The notes under the pieces were generated by a model. That model did no database searches. It worked only from the letters and a program-made list of their open reading frames with translations, and was not told the origin of the DNA. This document shows positions 7,830 to 17,093 of a DNA stretch of 64,000 bases, in pieces. Position 1 is the first letter of the stretch. Every line of letters begins with the position of its first letter. The position numbers and the translations under genes are program-made. The DNA is from Tepidibacter aestuarii (GTDB taxonomy: Bacteria; Bacillota; Clostridia; Peptostreptococcales; Peptostreptococcaceae), in NCBI RefSeq assembly GCF_934924865.1, contig NZ_OW235315.1:1550001-1614000 (forward strand), written 5' to 3'.

Positions 7830-9815
7830 ATGAGACTATCTATAAAAAATAAAATAATAATTTTGGTATTATCATTAATAATAATACCTGCCAGTATTTT
7901 AGGAACGCAAGCATATAATAAATCTACAAAAATATTAAAAAATCAATTTGAAATGTATATGACAGATGTTAACACTAATGCCAATGATGCTATCAAACTA
8001 TACATAAATAGCCATGTAAGAACCATAGAAGTTATAAGTAACAATAAATACTTAAAAGGTATACTAGAAAATTCTGAATATGAAAATGAGTGTAGGGAAA
8101 TATTTGAAGGGTATGCTGATTCGTATGAGGAGATATTGTCGGTTTATATTGGAACTGAGGATGGAAATCATACTTACGATAATAATGCAGAAGATTATGA
8201 TCCTAGAACTAGGCCTTGGTATAAAGAGGCTATAAAAGAAAAAAAGGCGATAATGACACCAGCCTACTTAGATGAAGCTACTAATGAGTTAGTAGTTTCT
8301 TTTACAGCACCTGTATTTAATAATGATAATGAAATTATAGGTGTAGTTGCATCTGATGTAACGCTTGAAAAAATAGCTGATAAAGTAAACAGTATGAAAA
8401 TAGGTAAATCGGGAGATGCAAGTATTGTAGATTCTAAAGGGAATTTTATAGCGAATAAAGATAAAAGTAAAATAGGAGGGAGTATAGGGGTTCCTAAAAT
8501 ATTAGATAAGATAAATAAACAAGCTGAAGATATAGTTTCTTATGACATAAAGGATGAAGATGGATCTGTACATAAAAAAATGGCTTCATTAAAGCGTTTA
8601 GAAAATACAGATTGGACTATGGTTTCAGTTATAGATTTTACCGAAATAGAAGAAAAAAGTAATAATTTATTACATGCTATATTTGGGTTTGGAATTATAA
8701 ATATAATTTTAGCTTCCATTATAGGAATTATTTTTTCTAATCGTATTACAAAAAATATAGACAAGATATTATACAGCATAAACAAGGTAAAAGAAGGCGA
8801 TTTTACAGTATCAGCAGATGTGAAATCTAAAGATGAAATAGGTAAAATAGCAGATGATTTCAATATTATGGTGCATAATATAAAGAATCTTTTATTAAGA
8901 AACCAAGAAGTAAGCAAAAGATTGTCTGAGTCATCAAATGAATTAGCAGCTATAACCGAGGAAGTTAGTGCATCTAGTCAAGAAATATCGGAATCTATAA
9001 ATGAAATATCAAAAGGTGCAGCGGAACAATCTGCTGATGCAGAAAATGGTGTTAAGCTTGCTCTTGATTTGGATAATAAGTTTAGTGAATTATTAGGTGA
9101 TATAAATAAAATGCTAAAAGGTACAGATGAAGTCATATCATTTAACAAGGTAGGTATTGAATCTATTGAAGATCTTCAGAAAAAGACGGATTTAAATAAC
9201 GAGTCTATACTAAAAATAGAAAACGCTCTTGGTAGACTTACACATAAGTCTGAAAATATAGGTGTTATATTAGAAACTATAAGATCGATATCTACCCAAA
9301 CTAACTTGCTTGCACTTAATGCATCAATAGAGGCAGCAAGAGCTGGTGAGGCTGGAAAAGGATTTGCAGTTGTAGCTGAGGAAATAAGAAAGTTAGCTGA
9401 AGGCTCAGGAATGGCAACTAATGAAATTCAAAGTATAATAGATTCTATATATGAAGAAAGTAGGAATACAGTTGTGATTATGGATGAAGTAAAAAATATT
9501 TCTATAGATCAAACTAATTCTGTACAGTATGTTAATAAATCATTTGAAGATATATCTAATTCAATAGAACATATTACAAGTGAAATAAATATAGTTAGTA
9601 ATAATTTGAGTAATTTATCAAAAAATAAGGACTTAATAGTTGAAAGTATCAAAAGCATATCTTTGGTGTCAGAAGAGAGTGCAGCTTCATCTGAGGAGAT
9701 AAATGCATCTGTTGAACAGCAATCTATAGCAGTTGAACATGTTGCAAATAGTGCTCAGGAATTGAATGAGATTTCGCTTGATCTTAATGATAGCATAAAT
9801 AAGTTTAATATTTAA
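7830..9815 (+). CDS. Methyl-accepting chemotaxis protein, dCache type
   Basis: 661 aa. TM1 is at about residues 7-29, followed by a long extracellular region that fits a double Cache sensor (includes [12 protein letters not shown], typical of dCache_1). TM2 is at about 283-305, then HAMP (SNRITKNI...) and a cytoplasmic coiled coil. The highly conserved hairpin tip [20 protein letters not shown] lies at about residues 490-510, where CheA/CheW bind. The ligand is not predictable but dCache receptors often bind amino acids. GGGGG precedes ATG. Monocistronic, with its own terminator. Confidence 0.93.
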   Translation: MRLSIKNKIIILVLSLIIIPASILGTQAYNKSTKILKNQFEMYMTDVNTNANDAIKLYINSHVRTIEVISNNKYLKGILENSEYENECREIFEGYADSYEEILSVYIGTEDGNHTYDNNAEDYDPRTRPWYKEAIKEKKAIMTPAYLDEATNELVVSFTAPVFNNDNEIIGVVASDVTLEKIADKVNSMKIGKSGDASIVDSKGNFIANKDKSKIGGSIGVPKILDKINKQAEDIVSYDIKDEDGSVHKKMASLKRLENTDWTMVSVIDFTEIEEKSNNLLHAIFGFGIINIILASIIGIIFSNRITKNIDKILYSINKVKEGDFTVSADVKSKDEIGKIADDFNIMVHNIKNLLLRNQEVSKRLSESSNELAAITEEVSASSQEISESINEISKGAAEQSADAENGVKLALDLDNKFSELLGDINKMLKGTDEVISFNKVGIESIEDLQKKTDLNNESILKIENALGRLTHKSENIGVILETIRSISTQTNLLALNASIEAARAGEAGKGFAVVAEEIRKLAEGSGMATNEIQSIIDSIYEESRNTVVIMDEVKNISIDQTNSVQYVNKSFEDISNSIEHITSEINIVSNNLSNLSKNKDLIVESIKSISLVSEESAASSEEINASVEQQSIAVEHVANSAQELNEISLDLNDSINKFNI

Positions 9816-9818
9816 ATT

Positions 9819-9847
9819 AAAACGGTGAACACTTTGTTCACCGTTTT
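9819..9847. terminator. Bidirectional terminator
   Basis: AAAACGGTGAACA-CTTT-GTTCACCGTTTT between the convergent chemoreceptor and helicase genes. Confidence 0.85.
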
Positions 9848-9851
9848 ATAA

Positions 9852-11018
9852 TTAGTATCTTCTTTTTTTTCTGCTGATTATATTTTTAACAAGAACTATT
9901 TTATTGTCTGCAATTGTTATAGCTTCTTGGCTTATGTTTAATTGTTTCATCATTTTGTACATTATAAACTTTTCTCTATCTCTAACTATATTTATAACAA
10001 CTCCGTCTTTATTCATTCTACCTGTACGACCTGCACGATGTAAATAATCTACTTTATCAAGAGGTAAGTCCATATTAAATATATGAGTTACATCTTGAAA
10101 ATCCATTCCTCTAGTGAATAAATCTGTAGTAACTAAAATTTTAAGTTTTCCTTTTTTAAACGATGACAATAAGTGTTGTCTATCTTGATTTTTAGTTCTA
10201 GTTTGTATACCTCCAACTGAATAACCTTGTCTGTGAAGATCTCTGACAAATCTATCTACATTTTCATTTTTGTTTATAAAAACTAATGATTTTGAAGGCT
10301 TTACAGTTTTTAGTATTTCAACTAGTGTATCTGTTTTTCTAGGAGCCTTACTTATTATATATTGGTGCTTAATTTTTGTAGGTATAGGTTTAATATGGTC
10401 AAGGTTGACAAATTGAGGATTTTTCATAAGCTTATTCAATATATCATTAGATTCTTGTGATATAGTTGCAGAAAAGCTTAGTAACTGTCTATCTCTTAAA
10501 GTTGTTTTTATTATACCTTGAACTTTTGATAAAAAGCCTTTCTCCAATATTTGATCAACCTCATCTAAAGCTATTGTATTTACATTGTGCATTTTTAATT
10601 TTTTAAGACTTATCAAATGTAGAAGTCTTCCTGGAGTTGCTACTATTAAGTGCGGTTTTTGTTTTAATCTCTCTATTTGTTTTTCAAGATTCATACCTTC
10701 TACTACACAAAAAGTTTTTATATCTGAATTTTGAGTTATTCTTTCAGCCTCTTGCTGTATTTGAATACTCAATTCTTTACTAGGTGCCAGTATTAGCATT
10801 TGCAAATCATTTTTATTTGAATCGATTTTTTGTACCATAGGTATTAAATAAGATAAAGTTTTACCTGTACCTGTTCTCGCTTTCCCTATGACATCCATGC
10901 CTTCTAATATTAGGGGGATTGTATCGTTTTGTACCTTAGTTGGTTCTGTAATATCAGATTTAGTAAGGTTGTCCACTATGAATTCATGTAAATTATACTG
11001 TTTAAATTTGTTTTGCAT
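9852..11018 (-). CDS. DEAD-box-type RNA helicase (DEVD variant)
   Basis: 388 aa, a compact single-core ATP-dependent RNA helicase. Motifs in order: Q motif (EPTKVQ), I ARTGTGKT, Ia APSKEL, Ib TPGR, II DEVD in place of DEAD, III SAT, V TTDLFTRGMDF, VI HRAGRTGR. The C-terminus ends in a short basic tail (ISRKKRRY) without a DbpA-type RNA-binding domain. Likely roles are ribosome assembly or mRNA turnover, particularly in the cold. The Val in motif II is a conservative variant also found in other families. AAAGGAG lies before ATG. Confidence 0.9.
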   Translation of the reverse strand: MQNKFKQYNLHEFIVDNLTKSDITEPTKVQNDTIPLILEGMDVIGKARTGTGKTLSYLIPMVQKIDSNKNDLQMLILAPSKELSIQIQQEAERITQNSDIKTFCVVEGMNLEKQIERLKQKPHLIVATPGRLLHLISLKKLKMHNVNTIALDEVDQILEKGFLSKVQGIIKTTLRDRQLLSFSATISQESNDILNKLMKNPQFVNLDHIKPIPTKIKHQYIISKAPRKTDTLVEILKTVKPSKSLVFINKNENVDRFVRDLHRQGYSVGGIQTRTKNQDRQHLLSSFKKGKLKILVTTDLFTRGMDFQDVTHIFNMDLPLDKVDYLHRAGRTGRMNKDGVVINIVRDREKFIMYKMMKQLNISQEAITIADNKIVLVKNIISRKKRRY

Positions 11019-11470
11019 TTTGTATCTCCTTTTTTATTTTATGAATCTATTATATCCTAATATGAGCATATTCGATACCATAATACGGATTTTTTTATAA
11101 TGAGTAGGAAATTATATTCTTATTTGAATTATGTAATAAGTATAATTTCCGTTACGAATTTCAAAAAAGTCTACAACTATAATTTTTAGAATAATGACTT
11201 TTTTATAAACTAAGGAATTATAAAATTTTCGTTTTGTGGATAACATTGATGGAAGAACTACACTTGCAACTATTGTGAGCAACGAAGCCCGTAGGGATCG
11301 TTAAAGACATGAATAAGTAGCAACTAGACGAATTTTTTATAATACTTAACGGTTTTTATTGGAAAGTATTAGTATAGTTTTGATGTATAATATATATAGG
11401 CAATATACAAACTATGCGATTTTAAGGATATATTATATAATGGTAGCTTATTTTAAAATGGGGGATTTTT
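11019..11470. other. 452-bp intergenic region
   Basis: No supported ORF. It holds the upstream region of the helicase gene, repeat copy 2 at 11237-11337 and, at 11386-11391, a TATAAT that may be the -10 of the GIY-YIG gene, but without a convincing -35. Confidence 0.5.
11237..11337. repeat. Dispersed intergenic repeat, copy 2
   Basis: It starts TGGATAACATTGATGGAAGA, has GAAGCCCGTAGGGATCGTT and ends CTAGACGAATTTTTT, matching 2701-2812 with small internal deletions. Confidence 0.75.
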
Positions 11471-11737
11471 ATGATATTTAATGAAGATAAAAGCAATATT
11501 AACTATGTTTATATAATAGAGTGTAGTGATGGCACTCTTTATACTGGATATACTAATGATTTAGATAAAAGGATAAATACACATAATAAGGGTAGAGGTG
11601 CTAAGTATACAAGATGTAGGCTTCCTGTAAAATTACGCTATTATGAAGAATATGGTTCAAAGGGAGAAGCCCTAAAACGAGAATATAAAATAAAACAAAT
11701 GACAAGGCAACAAAAACTAAAATTAATTGAAAAATAA
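11471..11737 (+). CDS. GIY-YIG domain protein, YhbQ/UPF0213 type
   Basis: 88-aa stand-alone GIY-YIG nuclease fold: [16 protein letters not shown] (the GIY...YIG equivalent YVYII...YTGYT), then R at [15 protein letters not shown] and a final E in the [11 protein letters not shown] helix. Family members are small proteins of uncertain cellular role with reported nuclease activity in some cases. GGGGGA lies before ATG. Single gene. Confidence 0.85.
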   Translation: MIFNEDKSNINYVYIIECSDGTLYTGYTNDLDKRINTHNKGRGAKYTRCRLPVKLRYYEEYGSKGEALKREYKIKQMTRQQKLKLIEK

Positions 11738-11835
11738 AATAATAAGGATTATTATATATTTGCTGTTGTTTTATTTTTTGTTTTCGACAAATATGTTATT
11801 ATATATATAAGAATATAAAAGATGAGGTTACATAA

Positions 11836-12144
11836 ATGTTTAAGAAGACAAAAAAAAGAAATAGCAAAAAAAACAATACGGCAAAGAAAATTAATTATTT
11901 AAATAAAATGATACCGGGTCTTTCGGTTACCTTGTATTTGAGTATATATTCTATTTATTATCTTGATGTTAGTATATTTGAAAAATATATAAATTTAAAT
12001 GATGATATTTTGCGAATAGTATCTATATTAACGGCTTATATATTAAGTGGGTATATAAGTACTAAGAACATTAAAGACCATAAAAACATAAAGCTAACGT
12101 ATATGATTAATTTTATTGTTTTTATTGTAATACTAGTGATATAA
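11836..12144 (+). CDS. Small membrane protein, unknown
   Basis: 102 aa. A very basic N-terminus (KKTKKRNSKKNNTAKK) is followed by three hydrophobic stretches at about residues 32-46, 62-76 and 85-102. The positive-inside rule suggests a cytoplasmic N-terminus. No family recognised. GATGAGG lies upstream of ATG, with possible TCGACA and TATAAG promoter elements at 11784-11811. It may be co-transcribed with the HAD gene 36 bp downstream. Confidence 0.55.
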   Translation: MFKKTKKRNSKKNNTAKKINYLNKMIPGLSVTLYLSIYSIYYLDVSIFEKYINLNDDILRIVSILTAYILSGYISTKNIKDHKNIKLTYMINFIVFIVILVI

Positions 12145-12180
12145 TTTGAATTAAATTAATATTTAAAGGAGGATTTGAAG

Positions 12181-12978
12181 GTGAGATATAAAGCAATAAT
12201 TTCAGATTTAGATGGAACACTCCTTAATAGTAACCATAGAGTCAGTGAATATACTAAGAGTGTAGTTGAGAAGGTTATAAAAAAAGGCGTAAAGTTTTTT
12301 ATAGCAACAGGAAGACATCATAAGGATGCATCTCATATAAAAGAACAGCTTAATTTAGATACGGTATTAATAACTTCTAATGGGTCAAGGGCACATAATT
12401 TCAAAAATGAAAAATTATTGTGTCATAATATAAACTCTGAAATAGCTAAGTCTATATTAGAAATGAAGTTTGATAATGATATTCATGTAAATGTTTATCA
12501 AGAAGATCATTGGCTTGTAGAAAAAGAGAATGAATGGTTGAGTAATTTTAATGATGAGTCTAGTTTTATGTATAAAATGGTTGATTTTAATAACTTAGAT
12601 TCGTATGAATGTATAAAATTCTTTTTCATATGCAATGATCAAAATAAGTTGAAATCAGTAAAAGAAGAACTTGAATCAAAGTTTTCTGATCATGTACACG
12701 TTACATTTTCACTACCTATATGTCTTGAGGTAATGGCTAAAGGAGTATCAAAGGGAGCTGCTTTAGAGGAAATACTGAAAAATTACGGGATACCATCTAA
12801 TGAGGTTGTAGCATTTGGAGATGGATTTAATGACCTTGAGATGTTAAGTAGTGTTGGAAAAGGCTTAGTAATGGGAAATGCTGATGAGAATTTAAAGAAG
12901 GCTCTTCCTGACAATGAGATTATAAATACTAATAATGATGATGGGGTCGCAAAGTATATAGAAGAATTGTTTTTATAG
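12181..12978 (+). CDS. Cof-type HAD-IIB phosphatase
   Basis: 265 aa. HAD motif I is DLDGTLL (nucleophile Asp and acid/base Asp), motif II TSNG, motif III a Lys before ALEEIL, and motif IV GDGFND. A C2B cap sits between motifs II and III. Members dephosphorylate sugar phosphates, pyridoxal phosphate or flavin nucleotides; the substrate is not predictable. The start is GTG 12181, because AAAGGAGG ends 8 nt upstream; the TTG at 12175 would be only 2 nt from it. Confidence 0.88.
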   Translation: MRYKAIISDLDGTLLNSNHRVSEYTKSVVEKVIKKGVKFFIATGRHHKDASHIKEQLNLDTVLITSNGSRAHNFKNEKLLCHNINSEIAKSILEMKFDNDIHVNVYQEDHWLVEKENEWLSNFNDESSFMYKMVDFNNLDSYECIKFFFICNDQNKLKSVKEELESKFSDHVHVTFSLPICLEVMAKGVSKGAALEEILKNYGIPSNEVVAFGDGFNDLEMLSSVGKGLVMGNADENLKKALPDNEIINTNNDDGVAKYIEELFL

Positions 12979-12989
12979 AAATTTATGAT

Positions 12990-13031
12990 AAAAGAGTTAA
13001 AACTTTAGAGTTTTAGCTCTTTTATTTTTTT
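12990..13031 (+). terminator. Rho-independent terminator
   Basis: AAAAGAGTTAAAACT-TTAG-AGTTTTAGCTCTTTT followed by a T-rich tail, 12 bp after the HAD gene. Confidence 0.85.
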
Positions 13032-13061
13032 ATCATTAAAAAAATTGTATTAACTTTACTT

Positions 13062-13075
13062 ATGACAATAGTCAA
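13062..13075 (+). promoter_or_regulatory. TTGAC-N4-GTCAA-type operator upstream of ndh
   Basis: ATGACAATAGTCAA, a 12-bp perfect dyad core TGACAATAGTCA (allowing the central AATA/TATT asymmetry), then AAAATATTGT. The same sequence class lies before the men cluster and the rdh operons. A TATAAT at 13103-13108 is 34.5 bp from the dyad centre, 7 bp farther than at the four best sites, so the geometry here differs. Confidence 0.65.
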
Positions 13076-13156
13076 AAAATATTGTTTTATGTCGTAAGAA
13101 AATATAATATTTATGTGTGAGTCAAGAAAACGATTGTATTTATAAGGAGGCAGAAT

Positions 13157-14746
13157 ATGAGTAATAAAAAAAGAATAGTGCTTCTTGGCGCAGGGTATGG
13201 AGGTTTATTAACAGCAAAAAAACTTGCAAATAAATTAAAAAATGATAATCAAGTAGAGATTACACTTATTGACAAAAACCCATACCATACAATGCGTACA
13301 GAACTTCATGAGGTAGCAGCTGGTAGAGTTTCAGAGGAATCTATTAGAATTAATTTAAAGAAAATATTTGCTGGAAGAAAGGTAAATGTTGTACTGGACG
13401 AAATAAATGATATCGATTTCAAGGAGAAGGTTTTAAAATCAAAAAACACCAAATATGAATATGATTATTTAGTAATGGGTACTGGATCTAAGCAAACTTT
13501 CTTTGGAATACCAGGGGCACAAGAGAATACTTTTAAATTATGGGATTTTGATGATGCTGTTAAATTAAAAGAACAAATTCTTCATATGTTTAGAGAAGCA
13601 GTAAAAGAAACTAATAAAGAAAAAAGACAAAAAATGTTAACTTTTGTTGTAGTAGGCGGTGGATTTACAGGTATAGAAATGATTGGTGAATTAGGTGAAT
13701 GGAAAGACAGATTATGTGAGGACTTCTATATAGACAAGGAAGAAGTAAAATTATATGTAGTAGATGGTGCACCTAAGATATTACAAATTTTATCTGATAA
13801 CTTAATTAAAAAAGCTGAGAAAAGACTTAAAAAATTAGGAATTGAAATAGTAACAGGTGCAGGTATCACAGAGGTTTCGAAAGATTCCGTTACATTAGGA
13901 GATAAAGGTAAGATAGACACATATACTACAATTTGGGCAGCTGGTGTTGAGGGGTCGGATATTTTAGGTAAAGTGGATATTGAACAAAAGGGAAGAAAAA
14001 GAATAGTTACAAATGATAAACTACAAGCTGTAGATTACAATAATGTTTATGTTGTAGGTGATAATATATTCTATATTGTAGAGGGTCAAGAAAGACCTGT
14101 TCCTCAGATGGTTGAGAATGCTGAACATTCAGCTCCATTAGTTGCAAATAATATTTATAAAGATATAAAAGGTGGAGAAAAGAAATCCTATAAACCAACT
14201 TTCCATGGTTGCATGGTATGTATAGGTTCTCGCTATGGTGTAGCTACTGTTGGAATGCCTGGTAAAATGTTTGGAATGACTGGTTTTATGGCTATGTTTA
14301 TAAAACATTTTATCAACTTGGTATATTTCTTCCAGGTAGCTGGATTTAATAAATGTTGCTCTTATTTATTACATGAATTTTTCCATACGAAAGATAATAG
14401 GAGTTTTGTTGGTGGATGTTTTGCAAAGGCATCTTCAAATCTTTGGTTATTACCTCTTAGAATATTTATCGGTTACAAGTGGTTGGAGCAGGGACATGGA
14501 GTTATTGGATTACTACTGATTCTTGGATTGTTTACTGATATTGCATTAATTATATCTATTGCCGTTGCAGCAATGACTTGGACTTCTGGTATAGCAACTA
14601 TGGATATGCTTTGGTATATAATTTCAGGTATTGCTTTAATTGGATCAGGAAGTACATTTGGTCTAGATTATTATGTAATACCTGCCTTTAAGAAAGCGTG
14701 GAAGAAGATTGGTATTATTAAAAAATCATATCTATATATTGATTAA
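13157..14746 (+). CDS. ndh: Type II NADH dehydrogenase with DoxX-like membrane tail
   Basis: 529 aa. Residues 1-400 are a two-dinucleotide-fold flavoenzyme: GAGYGG at 11-16 (FAD), a second GGGFTGIE (NADH), then VVGDN near the FAD C-terminal motif. Transfers electrons from NADH to quinone without proton pumping. A further ~120 aa hold three or four hydrophobic segments (e.g. HGVIGLLLILGLF, IALIISIAVAAMTW, WYIISGIALIGSG) that resemble DoxX-like membrane domains and would anchor it. Single gene between terminators, GGAGG before ATG, with the shared palindromic operator about 90 bp upstream. I infer it feeds menaquinone for dehalorespiration. Confidence 0.88.
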   Translation: MSNKKRIVLLGAGYGGLLTAKKLANKLKNDNQVEITLIDKNPYHTMRTELHEVAAGRVSEESIRINLKKIFAGRKVNVVLDEINDIDFKEKVLKSKNTKYEYDYLVMGTGSKQTFFGIPGAQENTFKLWDFDDAVKLKEQILHMFREAVKETNKEKRQKMLTFVVVGGGFTGIEMIGELGEWKDRLCEDFYIDKEEVKLYVVDGAPKILQILSDNLIKKAEKRLKKLGIEIVTGAGITEVSKDSVTLGDKGKIDTYTTIWAAGVEGSDILGKVDIEQKGRKRIVTNDKLQAVDYNNVYVVGDNIFYIVEGQERPVPQMVENAEHSAPLVANNIYKDIKGGEKKSYKPTFHGCMVCIGSRYGVATVGMPGKMFGMTGFMAMFIKHFINLVYFFQVAGFNKCCSYLLHEFFHTKDNRSFVGGCFAKASSNLWLLPLRIFIGYKWLEQGHGVIGLLLILGLFTDIALIISIAVAAMTWTSGIATMDMLWYIISGIALIGSGSTFGLDYYVIPAFKKAWKKIGIIKKSYLYID

Positions 14747-14761
14747 TTCAATAATACTCTA

Positions 14762-14800
14762 ATTTCCAGTAAAAATATTATTTTTACTGGAAATATTTTT
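14762..14800 (+). terminator. Rho-independent terminator after ndh
   Basis: ATTTCCAGTAAAAAT-ATT-ATTTTTACTGGAAAT followed by TTTTT. Confidence 0.88.
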
Positions 14801-14863
14801 GTGCATATTAAAATTTAAAATAAGATGACTATTGATCCCAATTATTACAATTGTCGATTAAAT

Positions 14864-14903
14864 GTGACAATAGTCAAAAAGTGTTGATAAAAGACATTAG
14901 AAT
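14864..14903 (+). promoter_or_regulatory. Activator-type operator and -10 of the men cluster
   Basis: The dyad GTGACAATAGTCAA (14864-14877, centre 14870.5) is followed by AAAGTGTTG and a -10 TAGAAT (14898-14903), 27.5 bp from centre to -10. The -35 position reads CAAAAA, far from TTGACA. This places the dyad near -41.5, as for class II CRP/FNR sites. A degenerate half site, TGACTATTGA, lies at 14826. The leader from here to the first gene is about 170 nt. Confidence 0.65.
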
Positions 14904-15080
14904 AGTTAAACTTTTAATAAACAAACTGTTGTAGCACTTGAAGAGACTTAGACTCATACTGGGTTAGAGCGGTAGTTTTATTGATTTTGTAGATTAGTCG
15001 AAATGATTATACGGTAATGTAGTCTTAATATGAATTTAATAAATATTATAAAAAGTATTATGAAAGTGTGGGGAATTAGA

Positions 15081-15872
15081 TTGAAACTTAAGGAGATTTA
15101 TGAGCCAATCGACCAAAGAATTAACAAAATGGAAGATGAACTAAATAATTTATTTAGTGATGCTGGTATTCCTTGTATTAATGAATTATTCGGATATTTT
15201 TTTAAAAATTCAGGGAAGCATCTTCGTCCTGCATTAACATTTTTATCAGCAGGCGCTGTAAAAAAGCAAGATGATATAAATGATAACAATCTTGTACAAT
15301 TAGCCTTAGCCTTTGAACTTTTACACAGTGCAAGCTTAGTTCATGATGATATTATTGATGAGGATTTAACTAGACGTGGTCAGAAAACACTAAATAATGT
15401 ATTCGGTAATAAAATAGCAGTATTAGCGGGAGATACCTTATATTCTAGTGCATATTCGATAATGTCAAACCTGTTTCCTAGAGAATATTCGCAAGATATA
15501 GCTAATCTTGGATTTAAAATGTGTGTTGCTGAAATTGAACAGGCAAAAGGAAGCTTAAATCGTGAAAATTATTTCAAAGTTATTGAAGGAAAAACTGCGT
15601 TATTTATGAGTATTTGTTGTAAATTAGGAGCATCTTTAGCAGGAGCCACAGAAAGTCAATTGAAAAGCTTAGAGAATTTTGGATTGAATTTAGGAATGGC
15701 ATATCAAATAAAAGATGATTATATGGACGATGACCCTAATGGACTAAAGCATGCAACTATAGATGATGCTTGGAATTTTGCATCAAAAGCAAAAGAATCG
15801 GTTAGTGGATTAGATGATTCTGTATATAAGCAGAATTTATGTGGATTAGTGGACTATATTATGAATGTTTAA
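15081..15872 (+). CDS. Polyprenyl diphosphate synthase (menaquinone side chain)
   Basis: 263 aa from TTG 15081. All-trans prenyl synthase that extends FPP/GGPP with IPP. The first Asp-rich motif is DDIIDED and the second is DDYMDDD in QIKDDYMDDD; GKHLRP and GDTLY are also typical. As first gene of the men operon it should supply the side chain for MenA, analogous to HepT/IspB. TTG 15081 is chosen because GTGGGGA lies 6 nt upstream and the family begins MKLKEIYEPI-like; upstream in-frame ATGs at 15030 and 15060 lack a ribosome binding site. No separate HepS-type subunit is seen. Confidence 0.87.
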   Translation: MKLKEIYEPIDQRINKMEDELNNLFSDAGIPCINELFGYFFKNSGKHLRPALTFLSAGAVKKQDDINDNNLVQLALAFELLHSASLVHDDIIDEDLTRRGQKTLNNVFGNKIAVLAGDTLYSSAYSIMSNLFPREYSQDIANLGFKMCVAEIEQAKGSLNRENYFKVIEGKTALFMSICCKLGASLAGATESQLKSLENFGLNLGMAYQIKDDYMDDDPNGLKHATIDDAWNFASKAKESVSGLDDSVYKQNLCGLVDYIMNV

Positions 15873-15873
15873 T

Positions 15874-15911
15874 AAATGGCCTAATATTTTTATATTAGGG
15901 CATTTATTTTC
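15874..15911 (+). terminator. Hairpin between prenyl synthase and menF (possible attenuator)
   Basis: AAATGGCCTAATAT and ATATTAGGGCATTT pair with one internal G-G mismatch, followed by ATTTTCTT. It may reduce transcription into menF relative to the prenyl synthase gene. Confidence 0.5.
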
Positions 15912-15931
15912 TTAGATTGGAGGTTGATAAT

Positions 15932-17077
15932 TTGAAATATAAGGAAAAACAAATTGAATTAGATAATCGGCTTTCATTCTGGAATCATTTTAAAAATGAA
16001 GAACGTTTTTTATTTTATAACCCCATAAGGAAAGAGTTTATATTGGGTGCTAAACGCTTAAAAACTATTTCTATGGAAGAAGATTTAAAAGATTATTTGT
16101 ATACTTTTTCATCAATGACATTCTTTGACTCAATTAAAGATGAAAAGTGGAAAGACTTTGGAAATGAAACTGTTGCATTTGAATACTATCTTGTTGAAAA
16201 AGACGGAAAACAGACTCTTTATTATTTTGAAGATTTAGTTGAAATAGAAAATATGGAAGTCAAAATTTTTAAGCATTCTTACAAATACTCAGAAAATGAT
16301 TATAAGGACTGGAATGAATTATTCTATAGTATAAATAATGAAATATCAAAACAAGAAGTAAACAAGGTTGTTATTTCAAGAGAAATTAAAATTCAGTGTG
16401 ACACTTTAGTAAATGTAGAAAGTATACTAAAAAATCTCTTGGATAAGAATAAAAATGATTTTGTTTTTGCCTATTTTAAAGATGGAAAAACATTTTTAGG
16501 TGCAACACCAGAAATTCTGGTTCAAAAAGAAAAGAATAATATTTTAAGTTATGCTTTAGCAGGTACTATTGAACGAAGTGAAAAAGATGATGAGCTTCAA
16601 AAAATAATGCTTCTAAATGATTCTAAAAATCGTTATGAACATCAAATTGTTATTGATTCAATATCCAATGTTGTGAAAAAATTCACTAAGGAGATTACTA
16701 TAGATGAGACAACAATTTTAACACTTAGAAATTTACATCATTTGTACACACCTATTTATGCAAAGGACAAAAACAGTTCACTGTTGCAGTGGGCAAGACG
16801 ACTACATCCTACACCTGCAATGGGAGGGAATCCTGTAAACACAGCATTAGAATTAATTAGAAGGTATGAAAAACATGAAAGAGGATTGTATGCAGCTCCA
16901 ATAGGCATAATGAATGGAAATGGAGATGGAGTTTTTGTAGCAGGAATACGATCTGCACTTATTAAAGAAAACACGGTTTTTGCATATGCAGGCTGTGGTA
17001 TAGTAGATAAATCGAATTGTGAGATTGAATACATTGAAACTAAAAATAAATTAAGAACCATAATTGAAAGTTTATAG
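15932..17077 (+). CDS. menF: Menaquinone-specific isochorismate synthase
   Basis: 381 aa. Converts chorismate to isochorismate, the entry step of classical menaquinone synthesis. The C-terminal chorismate-binding domain shows ISREIKI, the ALAGTI..R segment, [18 protein letters not shown] and [14 protein letters not shown] with a final AGCGIV, as expected for MenF/EntC. The start is TTG 15932, with TTGGAGG 8 nt upstream; the TTG at 15917 lies inside that site. Its stop is 14 nt before menD. Confidence 0.92.
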   Translation: MKYKEKQIELDNRLSFWNHFKNEERFLFYNPIRKEFILGAKRLKTISMEEDLKDYLYTFSSMTFFDSIKDEKWKDFGNETVAFEYYLVEKDGKQTLYYFEDLVEIENMEVKIFKHSYKYSENDYKDWNELFYSINNEISKQEVNKVVISREIKIQCDTLVNVESILKNLLDKNKNDFVFAYFKDGKTFLGATPEILVQKEKNNILSYALAGTIERSEKDDELQKIMLLNDSKNRYEHQIVIDSISNVVKKFTKEITIDETTILTLRNLHHLYTPIYAKDKNSSLLQWARRLHPTPAMGGNPVNTALELIRRYEKHERGLYAAPIGIMNGNGDGVFVAGIRSALIKENTVFAYAGCGIVDKSNCEIEYIETKNKLRTIIESL

Positions 17078-17093
17078 TAAAGTGGTGAAATCA

